The notes under the pieces: model-generated
Told to the model about the DNA's origin: nothing
The model's database searches: none
The model's input: only the letters and a program-made list of their open reading frames with translations
Position numbers and translations under genes: made by a program
Origin: Amphirosellinia nigrospora
Taxonomy: Eukaryota > Ascomycota > Sordariomycetes > Xylariales > Xylariaceae
Length of the DNA stretch: 64,000 nucleotides
Reading direction: 5' to 3'
NCBI GenBank assembly: GCA_004123355.1
Contig: SCHM01000003.1
Span: 3,181,058-3,245,057, forward strand
In this document: piece by piece, positions 23,296 to 36,363 of the stretch
Position numbering within the stretch: position 1 is the stretch's first letter
Layout: each line of letters starts with the position of its first letter

Positions 23296-24401
23296 TCCAA
23301 TATGGATCTAATCACACAACGGGTCTACCTTTGATACCCAACAATGACTGGACGACATATGAACATTTCTTTTTTCAACTCATAATGACCTGGGTTCGGT
23401 TTACATTGCAGGCGTCGGGGATGGTTGGCGTATCGAGTTTTTTTTCTTTATACACATTTGGGTTAAGCATCTACAGGCGTTCGGGATACAGTGCATATAC
23501 ACTTATAGAAACCTATGAGGGTTCACATCTTCATGGTCAAAAGATGAATCATGAGGGGGTTCAGGTGTAACAGGTTCTCGGGCTTAGCAAATTTAGAGTA
23601 AGATACCCGATTCATTCCTTAGGACAACAAGCACATATTAGAAAGGCGTCGTCGAAACGGCCAATATATTCATTGAATGTCGAAGATGTCGGCTGTGTAA
23701 TAGGTGACTTTCATTACTGTGATATTGCCAACACTGGTGTTTGTTGAACACATGTCCATTATTAGCTGTTTATATATATAACCCCCCGGTTTACGTTAGT
23801 TAACACTAAGATAGCGTAACTACGAAATATCTTTTCTCTAAAGACTAGAGCTTAGAGGGAGGTGATGGGTTTTTGATCGTTGTTGTATATTGTCGGGTCG
23901 ATATATCTCCCGTCAGCCGTCATGAGAAATACCTAATCTAAGCTCCATTTGTCGAGATGACAAGAGCACTAGGATAAGAAGTACCTACCTAGTGTTTATA
24001 GATCCGTGCTTTCCTTACAAAGTGCTTAAGAGAATCTGCCAGGTATATCTTACTCTACTAACTCTGAACCTAAAATGGGTAAGGTAGAGATGATATGGAT
24101 ACTTACATTGCACATTCGGAGCCTCACAAACCATAATAACACACGTTACGAGAAAAAAAACCGGACATGTGAGAACGTTTTAATTTTTTTTAATTACCCA
24201 ATTTCTTATTCAGTAAGGATTATTAAGCCGTCAATATTGCTTGGGGTGTGAACCTGAACATTTGCCCATCCCCGTTCTTTAGTAATCCCCCTTCCCCAGA
24301 ATTCTCTCCAGTATTATGGATAGCCTTTAAAAACATAAAATGCGCCCGTAACCCAATCATGATTAAATTACAATCCCACTTCCGCCCCATGGGTCTCACG
24401 T
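23296..24401. other. 1.1 kb convergent intergenic region
   Basis: This A+T-rich stretch holds the 3' ends of the genes on either side. It has homopolymer runs near 23437, 24152 and 24185. No gene seen. Confidence 0.4.
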
Positions 24402-25047
24402 TTACAACAAAGCAATAGCACCAAGGAGTCCGGCGGCGGCGGCGGCGCCTCCGAAGACGGCAGTGGGCAGAGCAGCAGCATTCGTTCCAGGAGAAGTCGT
24501 AGCACCACCGCTGCTTCCGCCATTCGCACCGGAAGACGTGGGTGTCGGTAGGCCCGTCGTGTAGGTGACGGTGCCGTTTGCAGTGCCGCTAGGTGTGCCT
24601 GTGCCAGTGGCCTCGCACAGGGGGCCGGTCTGCGTGGCGAACGAGTTGATGAGCGAGGTGTAGCTGGCGCCCTCGGCGCCGGTGGCCACACAGTTTGTGA
24701 TGACGGCGTCGATGTCGGAGCTCGAGGCGCTGACGTAGCTGATGACCTGCGTGACGTAGCTATCGAAGTCGCTCTGCAGCGACGACGGCAGGCCGACGAG
24801 AAGGCGCACACCTGGGTCACGATGGCGAGGGGTCCGCGTACGTCCCCGTGGCGCTCTGCGCGACGCCGCTGGCGTAGCTCGTGATGGCCGAGGCGAGCTG
24901 GCCATCTGGCGTTGGGGCGCCGGCGAGTAGACTGGCGTAGGACTGGGTGCACTGAGCGTCGCCTCCTCCGCTGCTGCTAGTAGACTGTGAAAGCGATGAC
25001 CCTGTGAGGAGGGCCGCGGACAGAAGGGCTTTGCTGTTATACATCAT
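24402..25047 (-). CDS. Secreted GPI-anchored surface protein, infection-structure-specific-like
   Basis: A signal peptide (MMYNSKALLSAALLTGSSLS) is followed by a Ser/Gly linker and CTQSYASLLAGAPTPDGQLA. Then come a compact Cys-containing domain (IVTQVCA, VGLPSSLQSDFDSYVTQVIS, IDAVITNCVATGAEGASY and GPLCEATGTG), a long Thr/Ser/Gly/Pro region, and a C-terminal hydrophobic tail (AVFGGAAAAAGLLGAIALL) preceded by small residues, the pattern of a GPI-attachment signal. The layout resembles fungal proteins annotated as infection-structure-specific; I base this on domain architecture, so the label is tentative. Two one-base deletions near 24835 and 24808 interrupt an otherwise coherent frame. The locus is strongly GC-rich compared with its surroundings. 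It would sit on the outer plasma membrane or in the cell wall. Confidence 0.7.
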
Positions 25048-27103
25048 CTTGGAGGCAGTCTGAAGGCTCGTTTACTGTATATGTGGTCTGCTGGGTGATG
25101 TCCAACCGTGTATTCGAGCTAGACGAGAAGGGTCCGAGTATTTCAGGGTGATGAGTATGGTGTGTCCAAGTGAGATAGAGATATACAATTCAAGAGGATA
25201 CTTTTACACAAGGAACAATGGTTATATATGCTACCAGCCACTACAAGCGCCGGGCGATCCTGTTGGTTTTTCTCATGTTGGTTGCCCACACGTAAAACTC
25301 GGTGCTCAGCCCCCGACCTCGTCGCCAGCTACACCGTGCGCTCGAACTGTGTCTTGCTTGATGGCTCCTAAATCCTGTTCCGGCAAAATGCATCGTCGAT
25401 ACAGCCCTTTGATTCGCTGAGTCCTAGGTGGGATCAACTAGGCTTATTCTAATGGGAGTTGTTCGCAATTCTGACGTGCCCCAGCTCACCTCGATACAAC
25501 ACGACACGATATAGCACAGCATTCGATTGCATACTTTTCGAACATTGAACACTAAGTTGTGCACAGCCAGAGGAACCTACAAACTTACTCGTTTCCATCA
25601 TGTTAGTCAACCACCGTTCAAGCAAGAGCATTCTAAATCTGAAGGAAAAGCTATAAATAGGACATCACCACAATGTGACGTCAACAGCCACTTTTCCGCT
25701 GATTTTATCCACACAGGATCATGGCTTAGTTTTATAGGTTTTAAGTACGTAAGAAATGCAATGATGAGGACGCAGTTATAAGATCGGCTTGTCTCTGAGA
25801 ACAGAGGCCCTACATGCTACGCTGTGGCGTTCGGCTGGTCGGCACGTACCTAGTTGAGGATCTACAGTACCTCGCTGTCGTGCGCAGGAGTAGGACATGC
25901 ACTGTGGCGTACAACATGGACTGAGGCTGAGCAGCGCCATTGCTAGCTCTCTAACTCGCCCAACAACATGACGTTTGCCTTGCTAAAATGGGCAATCCTA
26001 TACATAGTAGTGGGCAATAGCCCCGATTTCTCGTGTCCTATCCGAGACACTTTTCTCATCCATTCGATCGATCATGATTCCAATGGGCACTATATACTGC
26101 GCCGTCCATAGCTGACGCGTCCTCGTCTTGACTAGCTGGCAGCCTCTTTGTGGCCCCAGTGAAACATTAATTGCTCGCATCACGTATCACTCACTGTCTC
26201 ACGCGATGGCGCCGTGGGACCGGCAATAAGCTTCACCGGTTTTTCCTTGAAGTGTTACCCTGAGACTGTGTTTCTGCCGCATTTCACGCTAAGATATGAC
26301 ATTCCTTTTAGAGGTAGCAGTTGCACAAATGGTGTTTTTGAGTACCTAGTCAGAAAGTAGATGTATCGGGTTATAGTGAGTTTGTTGATGGATGCTAAAT
26401 ACGATATAAATTTCAAGTTTATGGCTGTCATAGTACCTATTTAAGCATAAGTTTAATATTAGCACGGGATGATTGTGGGTAGATCATAGGTCATAGAGTT
26501 AAGATGACGAGCTTGGTTTCATGCTCAATCTATATCTACTGGCGAATGTATGACTTGAGTTTTGAAGCGTCGAAGAGAAAGTTAGACAGACGACGATTTC
26601 ATTTCTTTAGTTTGCTTAATTTTTATACCTGGACACTAAGTAACGGTATGGTCTATGATGCTCAAGCCGGTCAACGCATAGACTTGGCTGGTGCCGCAAA
26701 TCATGATCGGGACAGTATACGCATACTTGGCATTGCATTAGTTAATATAGTTCTGCAAACCGTCTCGACATACTATCGTCGCCTTACAGACTGTTATACA
26801 CTGTTCTTTGATCCTCCTTTTGGTGTCGACCTCGTCATTCTCCAGTTATAATATAGGTACAAATAAGTACTAAGGTGTAAAACATTAGGCATGAAAGTTC
26901 AAAGTAAATCCCCATACCCGATTCAAGACAATATACAAGGCTGGCGATGGAGTACGACCAAGACACTGATATACCAACATCAGGTACTAATCCAGAGACG
27001 GTGTCTGTTGTAGGCCAAAAAATAGGACGCCGTCCACGCTCGTAAATGCTCAATAAAATATGCTGAATAGTGCGCCGTCCATGGTGGTTTTATTATGACG
27101 CAA
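25048..27103. other. 2 kb intergenic region
   Basis: The first ~150 bases are the promoter of the GPI-anchored protein gene. No further gene is supported. The 115-codon frame at 26504-26851 has no start context, homology or splicing pattern and is left out. Confidence 0.4.
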
Positions 27104-30100
27104 TCACGACTGAAGAGTCTTAAACCGACCCTCAAAGGCTTTAATTTTTTCCGCTTCTAGCGCCCTTTCGAGTTTCCGTGTTTGGTTGATAGCAGCTTCA
27201 CGTTCCTCTTGCAGCTGGAGGACTTCTATTTGGGCAGCATTCATGCGCCCAACCACTTGCTCCATTTCGGTATCGCATCCATCAGCGCGTTCTCTAGCTC
27301 CGCCACGCACCTTAAGATTGTCGATCTGAGTCTCCTCAGACACGTTCATCGCCGGCCCAGAACGCGTAATGCTAAGGCGCGGTGACAACGCACCCGGGCC
27401 GTGAACAAAGGTGATAGCGGAGACTTGGCCGGGAAAGTGCGTGGTGAGCGAAGGCCATCACGAAGCCTAGTAAGCTGTGCACTTTGGCTTTCTTTGAGAG
27501 CTGACATTTCTTCCTCGTGGCGAGCTACTCGATCTTCTGATGCTGCTTGCGCCGTTTCCAACTTCTCCTCCAAAGAACGTAGATGCGCTGCATAGATGTG
27601 ATCTTCTCCGCGTTAGCCTTTTGGCTAGCGTCCCTCGTGCCACGGTATCCGTAATCCGTTGGCGTAGTTGCTGGTTTGTTGAAAGCTGCCGTTGAACCTG
27701 GATAGCCAGTTCTTCCACTCGGCGAGCAGACTCCTGGAGTTCGTCCGCTAACGCCTTTTCGGATGCAAGGTAGGCTTGTTCACCAGCCTTAAGAGAAGCA
27801 AGTTGCTCTTTGTAGGATTCGGTCTCATGTTGAGCAATATCACGCTCTGAAATAACCGAAGATAGGGCAGCCTCTAATTTTTGCATAGCCGTCTGGGTTT
27901 TCTCATCACCCATAGCGCCATCTTCCAGATTTTTAATACGCTGAACCGCATCCGCATAAGCCTTTTGCAGATCATGATATGCAGCCACCAGAGATTCCGA
28001 GGTGACAGGCGCGGCAAACTGGTCGCTACCACTGCTCAACCTCGCAAATGCTGGAGGGATGAGAATGTCTTTATCCTCAAGAAGCTTACGTAAATACTGG
28101 ACTTCTTGCTCCGCTTTGTCCAGATCCATTTTCAACCAGCCAGGCCTTTCTCAACCTGCCACTTCTGATCCAAAGCCTCTTCAGCTCTGCGACGCAGGAC
28201 GGTGATCTCGGCCCGAAGATTACGGATTTCTCTTTGGAAGCCGGCCTTTTGTGGGGAGGTTAAAAGTCGATCACGTTCCATTTCGAGGACGCGAATCTTC
28301 TTTTGGTTCTCGCGGTTCTGGTGCTCCTGTCTTTCGAGTAGATTTTTGAGCGCACGATGGAGTGCATCACGCTGTTCTTCAACATCCTTAAGGCGTTCCG
28401 AAAGCTGATCACGAGACTCTGAAGTCTTCACCGTCTTCGATCTCGAGAGACCCGACGGTGGTCGTTGCAACCTAAACGACGCACGTGAACCGGCACCACC
28501 AACGGAATTAGAACGAGAGAGCGGCGCGCTAGTGGTTCCACCTTCTTCCGAAATACTTTCCATCTGAAACTGCTTCAAGTTGGAATTTTCGCTTCTTAAA
28601 TTGTGGAGCTCTTGCTGCATCTTTGTAGACTCGTATGTCATCTTCTCAAGCTCAGAAGCCTGGGTCTCGAGACCCTCGACACGAGCTCGAAGTTGTGGGA
28701 CAACCTCGTCCCGTAAGTTATCTCGTTCATTGGAAGCATCCTGGAGCTCGCCTTTGAGTGCAGAAAGCAAGTCCTCAAAATTATCCTTGACTTGTCGTTC
28801 CTCGGATAGCTTCCGTCGTAGATTTTCGCAGGTCACCTCCAGCTCTTTTACGCGATCGCTAACGTCAGCGCCGCTTATCGTATTGAGGTCGATCTGCGAT
28901 GCCTTGGTTGATAAATCTCTAATTTGCTCATCCATCTGCTGTCTTTTCAACCGCTCATTTTGAAGTTTGGTTGTCAGTTCAAGCCGAAGCTGAGCCTTCT
29001 CCTGCTCTGATTTCCGTTGGATCTTCTCGATTTTCCCGGGATTGGTCATATTCGCTAAATTTGGCCGAGCTGTACCCTGAGTCAGAGAAGTAGTCACTAG
29101 TTCTCTTATTTCCAGTGGCTGCCGAGTTATCCTTTTTGCTTGTAACCTGTCCACCATGTCTTCTAGATCTATCTCACGGCGAATGGATGCCGCCAATTCG
29201 GCCGAGATAGCCTTCAACTCATCTTCCATTTCGTCGATTTCGGCAGGGTCCGGTGGCCTAGCCGATGGGTAGCCAGGTAAGACTCGCGATACTCTCGTGA
29301 GTTGGTGTGGTCGAGTTGCGCCTTGCCGGCTTCAAATGATGGTTGTGGTCCGATTGTTGTGGCTGGGGATGCATCTGAAAGGCTGCCGGACTTGGAGAAG
29401 TTGAAGGAGAGGGGAGCGGAGAATACGCTTTTTCCGAAGACTCAGTAGTAGGTGATGCTGTCCAACCGAAGAATGTACCAAGCCTAGAGGAGCCTGGGGA
29501 TTTAGGTAGTGGTTTGTCTGTATTAGGTGTCTTGACCTCGTTGCTATTCGTACGGATCAGAGTCGTTTTCAAGGACGCGTCGTCCGACTTGAGCGTCAAG
29601 TGTTGTGGTACGGCCTTCCGTGTGACGTGCAAAGACATGTTATGTGTGACAGGACTAGGGTTGGTATTATTGGATGAGTCGGAGTTATAGCCATCAAAGA
29701 TATTATCACTCAGGGTCCTCGTCTATGTCGGCCAAGAGATCGTCGTACAGCGTCTGCCCATCGGAGTGCGACAATGTTTGACCAAGGGCTGCAGGGTGAC
29801 TATCCCGGGAGTCTGGGCGTTTGGCTTCAGCCGTTATGACAACCGGGTGGGTGTTTCCTGAAGTAGAAACAAAAGGGTGCTGGTTTTCGGGAGATTTCCT
29901 GGTTAAAATCGAATAGATTAGCATTGCGCTATTCCCGGTTCTCGTGGCCGAGCCGCGTTGGATTGCAGTTCACGAGACATTGACTCACTCTTTGTCGCGG
30001 TACAACAACGCGCTGTCAATTGCACCTGACGCGGGCTTTGTTGCGGGTTGCCAGCGGGCGGGAGGGGGCCGAGACAAAGGCTGGACTTGAGCTTGAGGGA

Positions 30101-30546
30101 ACTCCAGACGGTAGGGCTATCCACAGAGAAGGAGCGGTCGTATCTCTGCTCAGGCCGTGGCAGGGTCTTCACGACACTGGCCAAGTGCTCGCCCGACGAA
30201 TAGCGCGTGGCAATGGAGGAGGCCGTCGACGACAACGGCTTTCGTCGAATCGGTTGGGCTGCCGGGCCGGAATTGCGGTCGTTGAGGACGAGACCCTTTG
30301 TGTTCCTGGAACTCGAAACAGGTGGTGCAGACGCGTGAGGGTCAGAGTGAGAGTGCGGGTTCAGGGTAACGGCTTGTCTGCGTGGAACTGGGACGGGAAG
30401 GGAAACGAAGGAAACGAGGAAACAGTAGTTGAGGCACTGGAGGTCTCAGAAAGAGCAGACAACGACGGGTGGTGTTGATGGGTGGTGGCTGCCGCGGCCA
30501 TGAGGGGCGGTTGCTCGAAGGGTATATTGGGTATATTGGCAGACAT
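27104..30546 (-). CDS. Large cytoplasmic coiled-coil protein (fungal M-protein-repeat-like)
   Basis: This is a long protein of roughly 1,000 residues from the ATG at 30546 (MSANIPNIPFEQPPLMAAAA). The N-terminal third is disordered and Ser/Pro-rich (NTDKPLPKSPGSSRLGTFFG, SPLPSPSTSPSP). The central and C-terminal parts are heptad-rich: EMEDELKAISAELAASIRRE, IEKIQRKSEQEKAQLRLELT, EERQVKDNFEDLLSALKGEL, NERDNLRDEVVPQLRARVEG, LRRRAEEALDQKWQVEKGLA and MDLDKAEQEVQYLRKLLEDK. It ends with REAAINQTRKLERALEAEK and FEGRFKTLQS at 27104. It matches a conserved filamentous-fungal coiled-coil family sometimes annotated as M-protein repeat or Uso1-like; function is not established to my knowledge. Several frame switches near 27400-27600, 28133, 29080 and 29260 are a mix of introns and single-base indels. 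Confidence 0.8.
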
Positions 30547-33500
30547 GTCTCCTTGTAGTCCTTGTAGTCCCGTCTCGGTCTATGTGCCCAACTTGGTTGT
30601 GTCCCTTGGTCCCTGGTCTATACGCGCATAACTAACCGCTTTTCCTGTGTCGGGAAGTGGAATGCGAATACCAGTACTAGCAGCATGTGCCGTCAGTAGC
30701 CTGCTAATTGCCTACTTAGGCATTGAGGCCAAGGGATGTGTCAGGACTAGGAGCCAGGAATAGCAAGGCTTGAAATGAAAGGAAATGAGATAAACTCAAT
30801 TAGACACCCCGATAACTACCAACGATCCAACCATCGCAGCATGATGGCTCAGAAAGGAGAGGAAGAAGATCGGGAGACGCCACGAGAGCTTAACGTGACC
30901 ATGGTAGAAGCGCACAACCGACCAAAAAAGGCCTGAAAAAGGGGGACTAGTCGCGTTGACAGCGTCGCAATCGGCCAATTGGTGAAGATTACAACCAGCC
31001 AATTGCCTCTGCGAGTGGTTGGTGGCTTTCTCTAAAAAGGTCTTAGCGGGCATGGCGTTCAAACTCTCCCCGGCTTTCCCCCTGGCTTGGCTCGCATCTG
31101 CCATTCTTAGTGGCCCTTTGCAAAGACGGGCCCCCATCTCGACCCCACCACGACCCCACCACCCTGGCCGAGCCAGACTCAATTGGGGTCCGCTAGCCTT
31201 GGCCATTGCCCCCATCCGTGACCACTTTTGTCCACTCGCAATCTTACTCTTATCGCCAACTCCATGGCTCCCTGCACCACAAGCCTCAAGGGTATTTTTG
31301 TCCAATCATGTCTTTTACCTTCCCTGTACACTAGTCTGCAGGTACATACTGCTACTATATGCGCGTGCGGTTGCAGTTGAGCGCCAATGTGATGATGATC
31401 TAGATTATACTTGCTGCTATACTACCTCTGTAGATATTCGCATTCTCATTCGAAGAGATTCCTTTGAATGCAAGATCGTCAATATGAATGGCCTCTACAG
31501 ATCCAAATAGAATTACTATATTTTACCTTCCCTAGTAACTAGTGCTATCTAGTATTACATTATAGTTATAGGTTTTTATGATTAATCAATGCCACAAAGG
31601 GAACTTACTACCTAGGCGACCACCAGTGCCTCTACTAGTACTGATTCACCGGTGCGCCAAAAGGTGCCACATTTGGGACTATTACATAGTACTTGTATGA
31701 TTCGTCCACATTGCCCAATCACGTTAACAAACGATAACAAACGAGATGGCGCGCGGCTACTTAGCTGGCCAAGACTTCGCATGGCTAGTAGACGTTCAAG
31801 TTGACAGAATACAAGCACTAAAGTCAATAATAGGCTCCCAAGTTGTATTACCCAAAGCCGCAACCACCACATCTGGTGTATAAGGCCTCTGACCTCCCTG
31901 CGTTTCAATGCCAGGTATCTAGTGTATCTCAAAGGGACAGAATGCCGAACCTACGAGCTAATCAATACACCACATCCACAATTCGCTTTGGGCAATTATC
32001 AAGGGAAGGGTCATTTGATGAAACGAACAAAGTTTGTGAATCGATTTGTTTCAAGGTTATTAGTCATTTTGCTACACTACCTATATGGACAATGTCCGGC
32101 TATAGCTAATGGTATAGCCAGGCGAATTTATGCACGTTGACATGCAGAAATGCAGAACGCATCATGAGTATGGTCATGTGTATATACTCTTCTGCGTAGC
32201 CCCGCCTACCTATAAGCGCCGCCTGCTTTAGAGCACTCCGAGTTAATCAGGATCGATTTGCCGACAGAGCCGCATACTTGGTACACTATGCAATTACCTG
32301 CAGCAAGTTGCGCAGCCAATCTCAAACCTGAAACTGCGGCCAAGAAACCGAACCAAGTTTAGGCGCCCGGTCACTTGGGCCACACATGCTCTGTGTACCA
32401 TCATTACCCCACGCAGACCGATGACAACCCGGGATCGCTCACCGAGATTTCAAGCGGTCTATACTAATTGAAGTTTACAAATGGTAGGTCCTTAGAGACC
32501 GCCCTTCTTCGCCGTACTATCTATCGGCGTTGATTATCCATTTGAAGAATATTTATATATACCTCCAGTAATACCAGAACCCTCTCGCCCAGCGAAACCA
32601 CGGGAATGTTGAAAACGCACAGCTTAAAGAGTTTGGAACGGAGCTGTTATACTAAATCACGTAGTACATGATGTACACACACAATAGTGATGGCTCAACG
32701 AGTAGTGACTTTAACATGTTTCTTTATAGTAAGAATGAATAATAACATGAATGCTGACCAACCCTATTAAAGTGTAGCATCACATGTTATGCTTCATCAC
32801 AGGCTCTATTCGAATCACATGGGTCCTCAGCATGACAGGAAACTAATATCGTGCTACTATAGACCAGGAATAATGAATCAGTATGGTCAATCCGTCACAT
32901 ATGCCTACTACATAGTCAACATATCATAGTAGTGGTATATCCATACTCAATTAGACCCATACCACCAATATACAAACGATGCTTCAAGGTAAAATTGGGC
33001 CGATCTAACAAGTATGGCTCTATATATATCTTCTTCAACCCGAGCGATGAAAATTCTCATGCTCCTGGCATTGAAGGGGCCTGAAGGTCTTGACCTCCGT
33101 TCTGTCAGTCGAGAGACCTCCAGTCTAAATGTCCCAGTAGTCAGTTCTAGCTAACCACCTTCGGGTTCATAAAGTCATCGGGGCGAGTTAGGTAAATCAA
33201 GGGTAAACTGAAAGTTGACGTCTCGTACAGCGCGTCACACTTATATCACAGTATGCACTATAAGTCTAGGTCTCGTCTGCGGGAAGTAGACCAAAATAGA
33301 ACACCCTATGCCTCAATACGACATACTAAGGATATCTCGCGAACAGACTCACGAGCTGGACTTTTCAATTCGCACTTTGCCCCTGATTCTACAGTGTCAT
33401 AGCACATGACACTAACTAAAACTGCAATACCGAAGCTATTCTACTATAGATGGGATCTTAGTTATAAGATATCTGGATGTGAATAACTACACTTACTACG

Positions 33501-35861
33501 GATCTATCATAATACATACTGTTGGTACAGCTGGAATTTTCTCCTTTCCGCACCCTTCCCTAAGTTTCCTTGCAAGCCTTGCATAAAAACAATGCGATTA
33601 CGTTCCTCTAATCTACGTCCTCGATTTATTCATCATTTTCCGCACAAGATTTCACGGCGCCTTCCCCTAAATCCTCACCTACGTGCTCTTTGTCAGAGGT
33701 CCCGTGCTCGCCACGGGCAATCGGCACTTGTTCTTACACGAATGTCTCCGAAAATACAACCACGGAGACTATCTAATATGTACAGTGAATCTCTTTGTCT
33801 GCGTCTATGTGCCTATGTCTATGCCTCGTGAAAATAAGCAATAATTGGTGGCAAGTCAAGGTAGCTAGCTATCTATACAAGATCGAGACCAGGGAACTAG
33901 GTCAAGGGAACCGAAGCATTCAGACATATAAGGTATAAAACTTTACTTCCCTAGATGGGGCCCCTGGATTCTATAGCCTTGATTTTATAGAAGAATGGCA
34001 TACTGATACATTGAGAACCCTCGTCACAAGCAAGCGGCAGCCAGCGCGACACCCAGACACCAGAAACGGAGGTGGAAGAGCTCGTCTACAACAAGGTCTT
34101 CTATGAAGGGCTTGGAAAGCGATCAAGTTATAACAATTTAGCTGTAGAGTCAAGGGTGCCATGAACGTCTGCGCTCTCATCCCCTTCGAAGCCGGATAAT
34201 CCAGTTTATATACCCGAAGGTGTCGTCTCTTATTTCCTATCCCTCTCTCTCTGAGTGCCGAGGACGGGAGTTACAGTCGGATACTTCTACAGAGACCAAA
34301 GCCTCTATTCATATCGATACGTGTGACATCGTCTTATCAAGAGGAATAATTGCTTCGAAATGTAGGCATGAATGCGGATTAATATTGTTATATGGATCAG
34401 CCACAGAGCCACCCAGAGTCCTAGCAGGTCGAGCAGCCTCCGATCCCCTCTCAAGGTCTGAGACACACAACCGGAGATGGAAGTATTGGTTATGATAGTA
34501 CGAACCCTCTCGAGTAGCCTACAAACGGAGGCCCTATTAAAGAAGGAGGCGTCTGTATTTGTGACAAGTAAGGGTAAACGACAAAGTTACATTGCAGATG
34601 GTACTGGGAACCTAGAAATCCCAAAGAGATTATTAGTTGAGCAGAACCTAATATCCCAAGCACTTGTCACAAATATCTTCAGAACGACTTGCCTGATCGA
34701 AGTCGCATTAGGCAGTGGTCTATTATTTCGCCCCACGTCCGTAAATCCTCTTTGCCCTCCAGACTGATAGTGTCGAGGCTCCGCAAGCACAATGGCATAT
34801 ATAGATTCTTGTTGTGCGGGGGCATGATCCCCTTCTTATATTAGTTATTGGATGTATACATACTGGCCCCTTGTTTCCTGCAGACATTGGGTTTAAGGGA
34901 GGTATCATGAGATTCAAGGGGTCCGGCATTGTCACGCGTAATAATTTGGGGCAAACGTGAGATCATCAATCGACGAATACGGATACAATATATCACGGGG
35001 CAGGTCACATAGCAACATACAAAGAGATTCCTGCCTATGTAGCGAGGTGAGCGAACGAAGGCGGTTTTGGAGACCTCCGTGCAACAAGCAAGTATATATG
35101 ACTATCACAGGGCTCCTGAGACAAGAGAAAGGGCCGAATAGTTCGTGCGAGTTAAAATAGGCATAAATATGCGAGAGAAGAAGACTAGTATGGCTCGCCG
35201 TAAGTAAAGCTAAGCAGGACCAAAGTTTTCTCCCAACTTGCTCCGGTCGTAGGAGAGCCAGAGCAGATAACGGATACGTGCCTTTCACGAAGGAAAATTG
35301 GCTTGTTAATTGAGCGAGCCTAGTTGCTCGTAGTAGTTCGTAGAGTTGGCGCCATCCTTCTGAGAGAGATATATATAAGCTTGGCCGTCTGCTTATGAGA
35401 GCAAGCGGATATAATGTGCTTATCCGTCATACTATAGCAAGTGCTGATATGGAAAAGCATTTACGCGTTATATCCATTTAGCATTGTTTTGTCAACGCCC
35501 TGCGGTTGAAATGATGCTGCTTACTACGCTACCAAGTTCGTTTACGATAAACATGGTCTTAATGGGAAATCAAATTAAAAATGGTGTTGGTAAACTGAGC
35601 CGCAGGCGCCGGATGATCGGTATATCCCGTGTGTGTTTGTTCACTGTTGTCCTCGTAGGAGAGAACTGTGTACTAGGCATTTGTGATTGTGATTAGTGGC
35701 GTATAGGTACTGAAGCAATGACTGCGTATACCCCGAGTTCGCAGTGTGCTTTAATGTGATACGGTAAAACAATGCTTTATTTTGATATCAAGTCCCTTCC
35801 GTCGTATACCATGCTAGGAACCCCTTTTACAGTTTTTTAAACCTTCATCATCCTGGCTATA
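30547..35861. other. 5.3 kb gene-poor stretch
   Basis: The first ~500 bases form the promoter of the coiled-coil gene (pyrimidine-rich blocks at 31070-31300). The rest is mostly A+T-rich. Short frames at 31612-32140, 33592-33831 and 34220-35288 have no recognisable motif. One copy of the dispersed repeat lies at 34105-34240. No transposase, reverse transcriptase or terminal repeat could be identified by eye. Confidence 0.4.
34105..34240 (-). repeat. Dispersed repeat, copy B
   Basis: This is the partner of the element at 21165-21330, in the opposite orientation. It shows the same order: purine-rich leader, GTATATA, then the shared TTCATGGCACCCTTGACTC and the following AAT-rich block. The ATG corresponds to about 34162 on the minus strand. 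Further weak similarity (a GTCACAC...TATCGA...AGAGG...GGTCTC pattern) may extend upstream to about 34330. Downstream of the ATG the two copies diverge within about 80 bases. Confidence 0.55.
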
Positions 35862-36101
35862 GATTCCTCTACCAGAGGCCACCAGGCAATTGTCGAACAA
35901 GGTCTCGCAGATGCCGGGCACAATATAGACACAGCTGGACTATTTCAGCAGCCTAGCTCCAACCCAGTCATGATATTTTTCGATGCATTATCATCGAACC
36001 CACCGCCGCCGCCGTTGATGTTGAGTGTACCAGCCGAAATCTCCCAGAGAATCCTTAAAATCGATAATTATTCCAGATATGTTAGAAAAGATGAAGCGTG
36101 A
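35862..36101 (+). pseudogene. Possible 3' exon or relic of an unknown gene
   Basis: A frame that opens right after an acceptor-like CTGGCTATAG reads IDSSTRGHQAIVEQGLADAG and later LMLSVPAEISQRILKIDNYS to TGA at 36099-36101. Composition and a short poly-Pro run look protein-coding, and the stop lies 260 bases from the converging receptor gene. I could not join it to upstream exons (the 35484-35696 frame is not convincing) and do not recognise the family. Confidence 0.3.
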
Positions 36102-36363
36102 GGGAGCTTGCCCTCCATTTCGTGTCCTCGTAGACAACGACTAGTAAGTGACCAGTTACTATACACTATCTGCTTCGCACGCCAAGGTTGTTGTAAAAGG
36201 GTCCACGGTCGGTGTATCTTCAAGCGACGAGTATTCGGGGTGGTCGTATAACAACTAGCAACATGCCTGAAACGCCGGGATATCAAACATTGAACGATCA
36301 TTGGGTATCCGCAAATCGCCGATTCAAGTGGAAAACAAAATTCGATGGATCTCAGAGACGTTA

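Noticed and set aside
24368-24952. 194-codon Arg/Pro-rich frame on the minus strand
   Set aside because: It is a GC-rich shadow of the GPI-anchored protein, with low-complexity composition and no signal peptide.
26504-26851. 115-codon plus-strand frame
   Set aside because: A+T-rich, no start context, no recognisable motif, no supporting splice pattern.
28202-28963. Plus-strand Ser/Arg-rich frames over the coiled-coil gene
   Set aside because: Antisense of Glu/Lys/Leu-rich heptads gives Ser/Phe/Arg-rich translations. The minus strand carries the conserved protein.
30547-35861. Transposon or retroelement in the gene-poor stretches (also 17.3-23 kb)
   Set aside because: No transposase or reverse-transcriptase motif, terminal repeat or target-site duplication could be identified. 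The only repeat found is the short dispersed pair.
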